This document shows positions 51,175 through 60,315 of a stretch of DNA of 64,000 nt, in pieces. Position numbers and translations under genes: made by a program. Each line of letters starts with the position of its first letter. Position 1 is the stretch's first letter. The stretch spans positions 372,802 to 436,801 of the forward strand of contig NW_015961970.1 in the NCBI RefSeq assembly GCF_000497045.1, given 5' to 3'. The notes under the pieces were generated by a model. It was not told where the DNA came from. It ran no database searches and saw only the letters and a list, made by a program, of their open reading frames with translations. The stretch is from Kalmanozyma brasiliensis GHG001 (Eukaryota; Basidiomycota; Ustilaginomycetes; Ustilaginales).

Positions 51175-52068
51175 ATGCGGTTAGCCTCCCTGCTCGTTGC
51201 CAGCTTGGCACTTGCTGTCCACCTGACGCAGGCAGCTCCGCTGGCAGGTTCACTCGAAGACGTCGTGAGGGGGTTCACTTTTGCGCGCGCGCGCGAGTCA
51301 ATTCCAACGACTTCCGAAGTGGATGCAGCTCGTGACCTTGCCGCTCCGTCGATTCCGCCAGTGCCGGCGCATGACGGGGTCGGTTCGCCTCATGGATCGC
51401 CCTTCGAAAGCGGTTCCTTGCCGGACTTACTTATGTCGCCGGGCCAAGGTCCTGTTCATTCGCTAGCAGCCCAAATCGCCCGAGAGCTCAGCTTCTCGCC
51501 TCGTATCGACGCTCTCTTCTTGAGCTTTTCGCCTCTCTACCGTCAAGTGACCGCCCGCTTCAAGCTACCGCAAGAAATCGTCCACATCCCTTCGCCTTGG
51601 CTCAAAGACGTCTACACACACATGCTCAGCGTCCCGTCAGACAGGCGGAAGCCCGTCTTCAACCACGAGGAGCTCCCGATCCCAGCTTCGATCGTATCGA
51701 GCTTTGAGTCTAACGAAAAGCACTTCCACTTTTCCCGAGTCGATGCGTACCTTCTGCGTATCTCACCCGAGTGGCTGGGAGTGAGCCATGCGTCTGTACC
51801 GCTGGAGCTACTCGTACGGTTTCACAAGGAAATGCATTGGTACCAACAGCCGGTGCGCAACGTCATCTCGTTCTGGAGCTCAGCCGACGGCGCATCAAAG
51901 CTTGCTTTGCTCGGTACCTTTCGTATCACCAAGCACGGCTTTGAGAACATGATCCGCGGTTTTCCGGGGGTGGAAAGGTTCGCTCTCGAAACGCGCGTCG
52001 AGACGAGCCCCGTCGTGCACACAGATCTCTTTCTGGTGCGCAAGCGCTTGCCCGGCACGACGTCGTAG
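51175..52068 (+). CDS. Secreted effector-like protein, Eff1-type family, member 4
   Basis: 297 residues from the ATG at 51175. Signal peptide 1-20 (MRLASLLVASLALAVHLTQA), mature APLAGSLEDVVRGF as in member 2. The STELxLG motif is eroded (TTSEVDAARDL). A (GC)n run at ~51284-51294 encodes FARARES. SFSPRIDALFL (106-116) and the C-terminal module 131-290: LPQEIVHIPSPWLKDVYTHML, DAYLLRISPEWL, PLELLVRFHKEMHW, NVISFWSSADGASKLALLGTFRI, GFPGVERFALE and closing LFLVRK. The first of a plus-strand trio; closest to the minus-strand trio in sequence. Secretion is clear, host target unknown. Confidence 0.82.
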   Translation: MRLASLLVASLALAVHLTQAAPLAGSLEDVVRGFTFARARESIPTTSEVDAARDLAAPSIPPVPAHDGVGSPHGSPFESGSLPDLLMSPGQGPVHSLAAQIARELSFSPRIDALFLSFSPLYRQVTARFKLPQEIVHIPSPWLKDVYTHMLSVPSDRRKPVFNHEELPIPASIVSSFESNEKHFHFSRVDAYLLRISPEWLGVSHASVPLELLVRFHKEMHWYQQPVRNVISFWSSADGASKLALLGTFRITKHGFENMIRGFPGVERFALETRVETSPVVHTDLFLVRKRLPGTTS

Positions 52069-52526
52069 CGATCCACTATCTCTACAGACGCGCAAACGCC
52101 TGCTCTCTTGTACACGCTTCAAATTCTTCAATCCATCTAGGTTGACCGAATGTGACCCGGTGTGAATCGATCAATGTGTGGCTGATGCGTGACGGTGTGC
52201 ATTTGGCGTTGTCAGGGAGGGTTCATGTTTTGCAACGGCGAAGATGGTGTCGCTGGCAGTGCGCTGGAGTTCAGCCACTCCCGCCACCGTGTAACATGCC
52301 GGTTTCACCAACATTCCCACGGTGAAGCTTTTTTTCACACCCCTTTTCATCTCGGCTGTCTTCGGCGTGGAAGGAGCAGCCTACACCGACCATCGCGTTG
52401 TTGCTGAGATGCAACGTTACCTACACCGTGCCGGCGGCGCTCGAAGGATAAGTTCTCACACAACATAGTTTGGCGTAGCGATCCATCTTGTCTATCGACG
52501 ACAACAGCCCGAGCCACTTCCAAAGA
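52069..52526. other. Intergenic region between members 4 and 5
   Basis: 458 bases. Short frames only. It holds the promoter of member 5; no obvious repeat. Confidence 0.45.
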
Positions 52527-53510
52527 ATGCTGTTCTTCGTCCTCATCGTTTCTGGCTACCTCTGGTGCGCATGCGTCTACGTGATTGGAGCACCACCCAT
52601 TCGTCCGATTGCAGAGGTCGGCGACGCAGCTCGACTGTTCTTGAAAGAGCATGTGTCAACAGAGCTGACCCTGGGCAGCTCATCAGCGCCTGTCGCACAG
52701 CTCGAGCAGGCTCCAACTCAAAGGCTTCACCCTTTCATCCATTCCGACCTTTCGCCGTTCAGAGGTCGTCCACCAGCTTCAAGACCGGATTTCACAAGCC
52801 CTCCTATAGTCGGAGCCTTGCCGACGGGTCCTGACCGTGCATTCAGTATCCCGTCCGCTGAAATCGAGGGACCATCGTCTTCTTCTGTGGACGCGGTCTC
52901 AGCGGATCGGTGGCTGCAGCAAAGGGCGCGCTTCACTTCGGAGCAAGATCTCGACATTTTCTTTAACGACCTTCTTCTGCGCGACAGACGCACCGGTGTA
53001 TGGAGGCTACCGCAGACCATCGACTACGTTCCCTCAAGTTGGTTCGATGCCACCTACGCGAGCTACGTTGAAGTACGAAGAGCAAGTCGAAACTGGGGCA
53101 GACAATGGACCTATCCCGTCAAGTTCGAGATGACTCTGAACCTCTTCCGATTGATCACGGTCAGGGGTCACGAGCTCTTTGGTAACAGCGCACGGATATA
53201 CAAGCTTCGATTTGCAGGCAATGCTGCCAATCACTGGCGGAGCGGAGAGGTGCTGGTCCGATACCTGTCCGTGGAGTTCGAAGGGCATGGAGTCAAGATC
53301 CCGCCCAACACGCTGATCGTTTGGAAGACCAGCGGCCAGGGCTCACGACTTGCTTTTGTAGGACTCTACCACTGCCCCAAGGCTTTAATGGCCGAGTTCA
53401 GACGGCTTCCAGGCAGCAGGAAGTTCGATGTGTCTTCCTTGCTGGGACAGATCGATCTAGTCCCCAGATATGAGGCGCCTCGCCTCGACGGGCAGGTTTC
53501 GCCCCAGTGA
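52527..53510 (+). CDS. Secreted effector-like protein, Eff1-type family, member 5
   Basis: 327 residues from the ATG at 52527. Signal peptide 1-22 (MLFFVLIVSGYLWCACVYVIGA), mature PPIRPIAEVGDAARLFLKEH, then STELTLG (44-50). A Pro/Ser-rich linker leads to a diverged C-terminal module (161-315): LPQTIDYVPSSWFDATYASY, RIYKLRFAG, EVLVRYLSVEF, NTLIVWKTSGQGSRLAFVGLYHCP. The IYKLRF strand and LAFVGLYHCP end link this copy to member 6. No paired-cysteine pattern. An ATG upstream (52488) is not a true ATG start. Confidence 0.8.
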   Translation: MLFFVLIVSGYLWCACVYVIGAPPIRPIAEVGDAARLFLKEHVSTELTLGSSSAPVAQLEQAPTQRLHPFIHSDLSPFRGRPPASRPDFTSPPIVGALPTGPDRAFSIPSAEIEGPSSSSVDAVSADRWLQQRARFTSEQDLDIFFNDLLLRDRRTGVWRLPQTIDYVPSSWFDATYASYVEVRRASRNWGRQWTYPVKFEMTLNLFRLITVRGHELFGNSARIYKLRFAGNAANHWRSGEVLVRYLSVEFEGHGVKIPPNTLIVWKTSGQGSRLAFVGLYHCPKALMAEFRRLPGSRKFDVSSLLGQIDLVPRYEAPRLDGQVSPQ

Positions 53511-53888
53511 TCTTATTTTGAAGCTGTCCCTTGTGGCCTTTCTCGCACGTCAATCCTTTCTTGCATCGCGCATCACGGAGCACTTTCGGCGCGTGATGCA
53601 ACCCACGTCGAAACAGCACCTTGGCGTGAGAAGATCGAACGATGGCGTTGAAACCATTCAGCCGTGTATCATCGCAAGCTCTTGATGGTTGATAGCTCAT
53701 TCGTCGTCTGTTGAGTGCCCACCAGCGTTTGCCGAACAGTTCATGGTCACCGGAAGCCGTTTCACCTCTTGCCATTGCTAAGGACAGCAAGAGTTGGCCG
53801 AGTTGCAAGCATGAAAAATCAGTGCTGTGTATCGCTGACGAAGCTGTCAGTTTCCCTTCTCTTGCTCGTTTCGCTTCTCTTGGACATC
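53511..53888. other. Intergenic region between members 5 and 6
   Basis: 378 bases, including an in-frame ATG at 53811 that would add 26 hydrophobic residues (MKNQCCVSLTKLSVSLLLL...) to member 6. I treat it as leader, but it could be the true start. Confidence 0.45.
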
Positions 53889-54824
53889 ATGACTCTCTCC
53901 TCTAAGCTCATAGCAACCTTTTGCCTCTTGCAAACTGCTTTCACGCCGACTCTGTGCGCCCCACCTGTCTCTGAGCTCGCTCATGCAGCCGAGGAAGTCC
54001 TCCAGGACAGCGTCGTTTCGACTGAGCTAGCACTCGGCCTGTCGCCAAGACAGCCCTTGCGTCGCGTACCGACGAATGACGACGGCTGGCTCTCTCTCGC
54101 GCCGTATCGACATCCCTCTTTCGACGAGGCCAGCCCTTCTGATCACTCGGCGGTATCGAATGGCGCTCCAAGTCTTGATCACCTAGACTCGGGGCTCAAA
54201 GGATCGCCTTCCGATCTGCAGCATGATATTCAGCCTCTTCCGACCCTCCATCAGCCAGATCCAATTGCTCGTGTCCCACTCACCCCAGGTCTGGATCGCT
54301 TCGTTGGACATTCGCACGACGGATCGGGTCCCGACGACTATCGTCTCCTCTTCCCATCCAACGCGGAGTACGTCGCCTCGCCGTGGTTCGAGCGCTTCTG
54401 GACAGACGCAGCGATACACCTACGAAACGCCAGGTACCACGCCGTTTTCGCAACCGAGCGCGCCCGCACACTCCTGAGTCCATCTGCCATCCGCGAGATG
54501 GTTCTGGAGAATTGGAAGTATCTGCAGAATGCTCGCGTCTACAAGTTCAGTCTTCCTCAAGATTTTTCGCCCTCGGTCGAGCCGGGCGAGGTGCTGATGC
54601 GATACCACACCCGAATCTCGCTGCCCAATCAGCAGCATTACAGGGAAAAGGTCTCGGTCTGGACCACCGCGGACCAGGGGAGGAGCCTGGCGTTTTTGGG
54701 CCTGTTTCACTGCCCAAGTAGGTTCTTCCAGGAGCTCGTTCAGAGCGCGCGTGCGCAGGCGTTTGACGTAGAAGATCACGATTTCAGATCCTACGTTCTG
54801 ACCCCTGTGTCGACTCAGGGCTGA
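53889..54824 (+). CDS. Secreted effector-like protein, Eff1-type family, member 6
   Basis: 311 residues from the ATG at 53889, chosen because it gives a normal signal peptide (MTLSSKLIATFCLLQTAFTPTLCA) ending as in member 5. Mature PPVSELAHAAEEVLQDSV, then STELALG (44-50). After a Ser/Asp/His-rich linker the C-terminal module (155-311) has PSNAEYVASPWFERFW, ARVYKFSLPQDF, GEVLMRYHTRISLP, KVSVWTTADQGRSLAFLGLFHCP. An alternative ATG at 53811 would place a second hydrophobic stretch in front. Third of the plus-strand trio; ALG5 follows after 732 bp. Confidence 0.8.
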   Translation: MTLSSKLIATFCLLQTAFTPTLCAPPVSELAHAAEEVLQDSVVSTELALGLSPRQPLRRVPTNDDGWLSLAPYRHPSFDEASPSDHSAVSNGAPSLDHLDSGLKGSPSDLQHDIQPLPTLHQPDPIARVPLTPGLDRFVGHSHDGSGPDDYRLLFPSNAEYVASPWFERFWTDAAIHLRNARYHAVFATERARTLLSPSAIREMVLENWKYLQNARVYKFSLPQDFSPSVEPGEVLMRYHTRISLPNQQHYREKVSVWTTADQGRSLAFLGLFHCPSRFFQELVQSARAQAFDVEDHDFRSYVLTPVSTQG

Positions 54825-55556
54825 TACATGTAGCATCATCTCTTGCCCGCCGTTGCTTGTGCCAACTGAAATGATAATTTCTCGACCACAGTTTTGGCTC
54901 GCTTTTCTCGACAGGCCCCTTTCCAGGAAGCTGGAAATTCTGACCTGAGGACAGCGTGTTACTCCGCCGTTTTGGGCTTGCGGAGAGAGACACGTCAAAC
55001 GCTGCATGCGTTTTAAATAATTTGTGGCGGCCTCGGCTGCAGGTTAGCAGCGCCCTGCGAGAAGAAAGCGGAAGTCCAACGCCAGGGTCTCAGCCGAACA
55101 TGCTGATGATCCGTGCCTTCTGCCTCGTCTTGAGGTTTCAGGGTTGGTTTCATCCAACAGGATCATCTTGCTTCACCACCTTCATCATCAATCAGGGCCT
55201 GTACTCGACATCACAAAGCGCAACATCAGCCTCGTACACGCTTCAAGACGAGTGTCGCTCCATCTTAACCGCTGCTGGCCGGCACAGCGCACCATCACGC
55301 ACGCCAGAAAGAACCGCTCCGATAGCGTAGCAAGAAGCTGAGACGCCCACCATCTTGTCGGAAGAGGCTCGATCGTCAACAGGCTTAGAAGCGGACATAG
55401 CAACGTCCGCCAGTATCAGCATCACCCATCGCAGGATCGGATCGCATTGCTGTGAGCAAGACAAGAAGCATCCACGCCTCCTGCTTCACGGCTCCTCCGG
55501 TTGTGCAACCGACAGCAACACCATCAGATAGATCACAGACTCCACAAACAGCTAAG
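54825..55556. other. 732-bp intergenic region before ALG5
   Basis: No supported gene: the longest frame (54956-55330) begins with a non-ATG codon and has no domain. It holds the member 6 3' region and the ALG5 promoter. Confidence 0.5.
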
Positions 55557-56936
55557 ATGGGTGCCGCCTGCTGCGCTGGAGGCGCTATCGCCGGATCTGC
55601 CGGTTCATCCTCCCTACTCGATGGTACGATCTACTCGTTCCTTACCGCCATCCCCATCGCGCTCTACCATCATTATCCTCAAGTCGCGATCGCCCTAATC
55701 ACCCTCCTCGCTGTCGCAGCGTCATCCCTCTACATCCTTCTCATATTCCTCACACCAGACACCAAGACCAGCTCATCCTCGGAGCTCACCTTTCTCTCGA
55801 CCAAGAGCAAGCAGCCGCAGTCCTTACCGTCACTGCTCGACGATGTGGAGGAAGAGCTTGGCGGTGGAGTGAACGAGGCGGTGCAGCTGAGCGTCGTAGT
55901 ACCTGCGTACAACGAGAAGGAGAGGCTGCCGGTGATGCTCAAAGAGACGGTCGAGTATCTCGATGGGCTCAAAGAAGGGCGGCGGAGTCTGGTGCAGGGT
56001 CTTCCGCTCAAGAAAAATACCGCCTCAAACGGCAGCAGCAACGGCTCGACTTCACGGACGCCCGTTCACTCGGCCCTACACGACCCCCTCACAAGCTACG
56101 AGATCATCATCGTCGACGACGGCAGCAAGGACGACACGCATCAGGTCGCTCTTGATTTTGCTCAGTCCTCTCCCTCGGCCGCATCGACCATTCGCGTCGT
56201 CCGTCTCGTCAAGAACAGGGGCAAGGGCGGGGCCGTGCGTCATGGCGTGCTGCACTCTCGTGGCCATCTCATCCTTTTTGCCGATGCGGATGGCGCTACT
56301 TCCTTCCCTGACCTGTCCAAGCTGTGCTCCACCCTATCCCGCGTCATCACACCCAAGGGACACGGTGTGGCGGTGGGCAGCCGCGCGCACATGGTCAAAT
56401 CCGACGCGGTCGTCAAACGCAGCTTCCTGCGCAACTTTCTCATGCACGGTTTCCACCTTTTCCTCACCCTTCTGCTCCGACCGCCGACGCTGTCCGGTCT
56501 CGTGAGGCAGGTTTTCGGCCGCAAAAAGCAGAAGCAGTGTAAAGGGGTGGTAGCACTGCCCACGCAACCAGAGATCAAAGACACCCAGTGTGGGTTCAAG
56601 CTGTTCACCCGTCCCACGGCCAAGCTTGTTTTCCCAGCAAGCCACATTGATGGGTGGATTTTTGATGTGGAGCTCCTCATCCTCGCCCAGACGGCAAGCC
56701 AACTCGCCCTCCAGCAACAACCCCCATCGACGCCACAGTTGGGGGGAAATGAAGCCGAGTCGGAGGAGTTGGCCAGACTGCCCGTGCCCATCGCCGAGGT
56801 CAGCGTCGACTGGCAAGAGGTCACGGGAAGCAAGATCGATCTGGTCAAAGATAGCGTTAGAATGGCACTGGATCTGATTGTGATCCGGGCGAATTATGGA
56901 TTGGGCCGATGGAAGGGGCCAAAGGCTGCGCTGTGA
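55557..56936 (+). CDS. ALG5: Dolichyl-phosphate beta-glucosyltransferase
   Basis: 459 residues from the ATG at 55557 (MGAACCAGGAIAGSAGSSS). ALG5 makes Dol-P-Glc from UDP-Glc at the ER membrane for N-glycan assembly. N-terminal hydrophobic spans (~25-65) anchor it. The GT2 domain shows LSVVVPAYNEKERLPVML, EIIIVDDGSKDDT, VRLVKNRGKGGAVRHGVLHSRG, the DxD-type FADADGATSF and IKDTQCGFKLF...HIDGWIFDVELL. It is longer than yeast ALG5 through inserts at ~195-215 (Ser/Gly/Asn) and ~395-420 (Gln/Pro). Located between secreted-gene trios; the link is likely incidental. Confidence 0.92.
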   Translation: MGAACCAGGAIAGSAGSSSLLDGTIYSFLTAIPIALYHHYPQVAIALITLLAVAASSLYILLIFLTPDTKTSSSSELTFLSTKSKQPQSLPSLLDDVEEELGGGVNEAVQLSVVVPAYNEKERLPVMLKETVEYLDGLKEGRRSLVQGLPLKKNTASNGSSNGSTSRTPVHSALHDPLTSYEIIIVDDGSKDDTHQVALDFAQSSPSAASTIRVVRLVKNRGKGGAVRHGVLHSRGHLILFADADGATSFPDLSKLCSTLSRVITPKGHGVAVGSRAHMVKSDAVVKRSFLRNFLMHGFHLFLTLLLRPPTLSGLVRQVFGRKKQKQCKGVVALPTQPEIKDTQCGFKLFTRPTAKLVFPASHIDGWIFDVELLILAQTASQLALQQQPPSTPQLGGNEAESEELARLPVPIAEVSVDWQEVTGSKIDLVKDSVRMALDLIVIRANYGLGRWKGPKAAL

Positions 56937-57276
56937 GAGGGCATCCTCAAGGCATGACGCAGATGCGCCGTTCTTTATGCCCGTTCAGGTCCCATCTTGA
57001 ATCAACATTACATTATCACCCATGACTTCATGTGACGACTTGTCTTCAAGGTGATACTGCACAGGTCTCCTTCGTCCAAATCGAGTGATACGGTGGACCT
57101 GCTTAGGCGGGGATTTTGGTGGCGATGCGCCCCACCTGCGTTCACACTAAGGCTGTCTGACAACCCTATCATTAAGTCGCACTTTGCAGCTTTCTACCTG
57201 ACGGAAGACGTCCAAGGGACCATCGAGCCGGACTTCCTCTTTCACCACACCTGCTCAAGTCATCGTGCCATACACC
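56937..57276. other. Intergenic region before family member 7
   Basis: 340 bases with only short frames. Confidence 0.4.
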
Positions 57277-58461
57277 ATGCAGACTTCGCATCGAACCGCA
57301 CTGCTTTTCTTCGTCTTCGCAATCAAACGGCTCAGCCTGGGATCTGCTTCGCCACTGCCGGCTCCAATGTGGCCGGGCGAGGCTTGGGTCACAGAGATTA
57401 ACGACGCCACTCGGGAAACTTCGAGACACGTCAACGCTCTGAGACACGTCGGAAGCGAACTTGTGCCTCTGCCGGAATCACTTCCCTGGCCTGATCAGAG
57501 GCAGGTGTCTGTCCATGATCACCTGGCAGCAAGTCTCCAGTCATTGACGGCAACGTCGCCATCATGGCACGATCCAGTGCCTCTTCGAGAACCGAGTGGC
57601 TCTCTCGAGCATTTTGCGCTATCCAATCCTGTTAACGGCGCGACGCAGCCTCTCTCGCAGTCTCATACCGAATGGAGTCCGCCCGTCTTACATGCCCACG
57701 ACTTGACGTGGCCAACCTTCCAGGGCTCCGGAACAGATAAGTGGGCACTGGAACACATCGTGTCCGCGGAATTCAACTACGACACCAGACCTCGTGCGGC
57801 TGAAATCCCAGAGCAGCCATCTCCTCGAGCAGCTCAACTTCAACACGTAGCACTCGGCGGACAGGCAGACCATGCTGTGCCTCAGCAGGCTCCCATGGCA
57901 TCAATGCTCTCGACCTCACGCAACCGCAAGGCCGTGTACGATCCAACACCCACTCTAGAGTGGCTAGATGTAGCCCATCCGCTCGAGTATCCTCGAGTAG
58001 TGGAGCTTCCGAACGATCTCAGGTGGGATCCATCTCCTGCGCTTGCAGGTGAGCTTCTCAGCTTGTTCGAATCACGTCTTGGATACAGTCGGACCGACGT
58101 CGCGGATCTGACGGGTGGGGATCGGGCCCGCTTGGCGCATGATCTGCCAACATTCAAGGAGGCCTTCGGCATGAACCGATTTGTGTATGTCTTCAAGCTT
58201 CCGACACGCCCAGTCCTCATCACTGCCCACACAAGGAGTCTGTTCAGACAGGACAATCCTCACCCAGTTGCGCTGGTGCTGTGGACCATCGATCAGGACT
58301 CGGCTCGGGCACCCGTGCTTTCGCTTCGTGCCGCGTTTGGGGTCAAGATCGGCCTCTACGCAAAGATGCGAAGAAGACCGGGAAAGGCTGTGTACAATCC
58401 AGGCTCCTGGACGGACGGTCCGTCCCCGAGGAGGCTCTTGTGGCTTCACTCGCATGATTGA
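57277..58461 (+). CDS. Secreted effector-like protein, diverged Eff1-type family, member 7
   Basis: 394 residues from the ATG at 57277 (MQTSHRTALLFFVFAIKRLS); codons just upstream start at GTG. Signal peptide to about residue 24, then APMWPGEAWVTE (29-40), HVGSELVPLP (57-66) and a long Ser/His/Pro-rich middle. The C-terminal part (~225-394) has EYPRVVELPNDLRWDPSPALAGELLSLF, FVYVFKLPTRPVLITAHT (~302), HPVALVLWTIDQDSARAPVLSLRAAFG, matching the xVYxFKL...VxxW...L strand order of the other members but strongly diverged. It is the tandem partner of member 8, with which it shares both ends. Confidence 0.75.
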   Translation: MQTSHRTALLFFVFAIKRLSLGSASPLPAPMWPGEAWVTEINDATRETSRHVNALRHVGSELVPLPESLPWPDQRQVSVHDHLAASLQSLTATSPSWHDPVPLREPSGSLEHFALSNPVNGATQPLSQSHTEWSPPVLHAHDLTWPTFQGSGTDKWALEHIVSAEFNYDTRPRAAEIPEQPSPRAAQLQHVALGGQADHAVPQQAPMASMLSTSRNRKAVYDPTPTLEWLDVAHPLEYPRVVELPNDLRWDPSPALAGELLSLFESRLGYSRTDVADLTGGDRARLAHDLPTFKEAFGMNRFVYVFKLPTRPVLITAHTRSLFRQDNPHPVALVLWTIDQDSARAPVLSLRAAFGVKIGLYAKMRRRPGKAVYNPGSWTDGPSPRRLLWLHSHD

Positions 58462-58863
58462 GTGCGTCATCGACATTTATATTCCCCCAGGTCTCTGTCA
58501 CATTGATACCTTTCAAGTCGTACTTGCCATCGCCACTTGTTTGTACGGTATCATAGCGACATCACTGCCTTCATGTCGAAAGCGAACGAGCGTCGATAGC
58601 CCTGTGGAGCTAACTCCGAGAGATCTCAGAGACACTTGCAATCCGAGCGACGTTCATCATGGCATACGTGGCTGATGGAAATCATCATCTGTGGCAGAAA
58701 TCACACGCAACGGCACAGACTACCAGGTCAACACCGGCGATGACCCACCGCTGGTGTTCACAGCAGGAGTTCCGCTAGTGATGCTTACGATGAGATCTTC
58801 ACGTTCCTCCCACGACATTGCAAGCTCTTTTGGCTCGTGACGCAAGTGATCAAACGAAGCATC
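58462..58863. other. Intergenic region between members 7 and 8
   Basis: 402 bases, promoter of member 8. No gene seen. Confidence 0.4.
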
Positions 58864-59946
58864 ATGCAGGCTCTCCGTCGAACGAATCTCCTCTGCTCAG
58901 TCGTCGCTATCGAATGGCTACTCGTATGTTTCGCGTCGGCGTCGCCCGCACCAATGTGGCCCAATGAAGCTTGGGTCGCGGAGATGTTGGAATCTACTCC
59001 GGCCCTCTCGAGGGCTTTCAACCATCTCGAGCCACTTGGTCACGCCGGGGCGGAGCTCGCACCCCTGCCGCCGTCACTTGCCTCGCATGTTGGCTCGCCA
59101 AACACTCTCCACAACACGATACAACCTGCTCGAACACCGTTCGAAGCCGATCGAAGTCAGCCAAACTTAGATGGCCTTGATGCCTTTGAGAACTCCAAAG
59201 AGGATCGCTGGTCTCTCGAACACATCGCGTCAGGATCTGGATCGTCCACCTCCGGCTCCGGACAGCTTGTCGAAGAGGCTCGGGAGCCCCTAGCCTTGGA
59301 TGCAGCTCGATCTCAGAATGCGCCTCTCGCTGATCAACACGAGGATGCTGCGCTTCATTTCGACCCCTCGACATCGACGCTATCGAGCTCCCTTAAGCGA
59401 GAGACCATACCTGAGCCGCTACGTCCCATGGATTGGCATACGAGCCCGTTACTTCTCGAGTATCCACGAATGGTTCGCCTCCCCGACGATCTCCGATGGG
59501 AGCCCACTCCCGAGCTGGCAAGCGAGCTTCTCGATTTCTTCGAGACTCACTTTGAGACTCACTTTGAACACAACAGGCATGAGGTCAAGGATCTCACGAG
59601 CGTAGTTGGAGCCGGGATCTCCGATCACATGCCTAAGATCTCGCAAGTCTTCAGCAGCAGCAGGGTCGTTTACGTCTTCAAGCTCCCAACTCGACCAGTC
59701 CTAGTGACTTTCCATACGAAGAGATTGTTCAACGAGGAAAATCCGTATCGAGTTGCGCTGGCATTGTGGACCATCGACCACGACTCGACGCAGCCTCCGG
59801 TGCTCTCGCTGCGCGCCGTCCTCGGGATTAAGGAGACTGTTTACGTCAAGCTGCGCAAAAATCCGGGCAAGGCCGTGTACAAGTTCGGCCCGCTGACCAC
59901 CGACAGGTCTCCAGAGAAGGTCTTGTGGCTTCATAGATATCATTGA
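58864..59946 (+). CDS. Secreted effector-like protein, diverged Eff1-type family, member 8
   Basis: 360 residues from the ATG at 58864 (MQALRRTNLLCSVVAIEWLL). Signal peptide to about 26, then APMWPNEAWVAE (29-40) and GHAGAELAPLPPSL, an evident tandem duplicate of member 7. The C-terminal module includes LEYPRMVRLPDDLRWEPTPELASELLDFF, VVYVFKLPTRPVLVTFHT (~268), YRVALALWTIDHDSTQPPVLSLRAVLG and a closing KVLWLHRYH. An internal 15-nt tandem repeat gives FETHFETHFEH at ~221-231, absent from member 7. Shorter in the middle than member 7. Confidence 0.77.
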   Translation: MQALRRTNLLCSVVAIEWLLVCFASASPAPMWPNEAWVAEMLESTPALSRAFNHLEPLGHAGAELAPLPPSLASHVGSPNTLHNTIQPARTPFEADRSQPNLDGLDAFENSKEDRWSLEHIASGSGSSTSGSGQLVEEAREPLALDAARSQNAPLADQHEDAALHFDPSTSTLSSSLKRETIPEPLRPMDWHTSPLLLEYPRMVRLPDDLRWEPTPELASELLDFFETHFETHFEHNRHEVKDLTSVVGAGISDHMPKISQVFSSSRVVYVFKLPTRPVLVTFHTKRLFNEENPYRVALALWTIDHDSTQPPVLSLRAVLGIKETVYVKLRKNPGKAVYKFGPLTTDRSPEKVLWLHRYH

Positions 59947-60315
59947 TCGTTCGACGAGCTCGTTCGTTAATCGCGAATGCTATGTCAAACCCCACTGAGT
60001 GTACGCCAGAACATCGTTCGTGTCGTTGCATCTAGTCTGACTGGTATCATCGCGACCACCTCTTTGTCTACAAGCGAGCGTCGAGACTTCGTACCTACGG
60101 CGTGACCGCTCAGCTCATGTATCAACTGCTGACTGGCCCCACCTGATGAGCTCGTCACATTGCAACGCCTTCGTTGAGCGCCCCGACAAGTCCGAAGAAG
60201 CAACTCGAGGGCAAATTGTGTGCACATACCCCCCTTCTTGATCCACCGCTTGCCTCATCTTCGTCCCTCTCTTTCTTTCCTCTCCCACAAGCGCCACGCA
60301 CGGAGCGACTTTGCA
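59947..60315. other. Intergenic region between members 8 and 9
   Basis: 369 bases; the part from 60220 is an in-frame non-ATG extension of member 9. No gene seen. Confidence 0.4.

Noticed and set aside
54956..55330. 124-codon frame before ALG5
   Set aside because: Begins at GTG and does not carry the effector module; considered as a decayed family copy but no motif was found.
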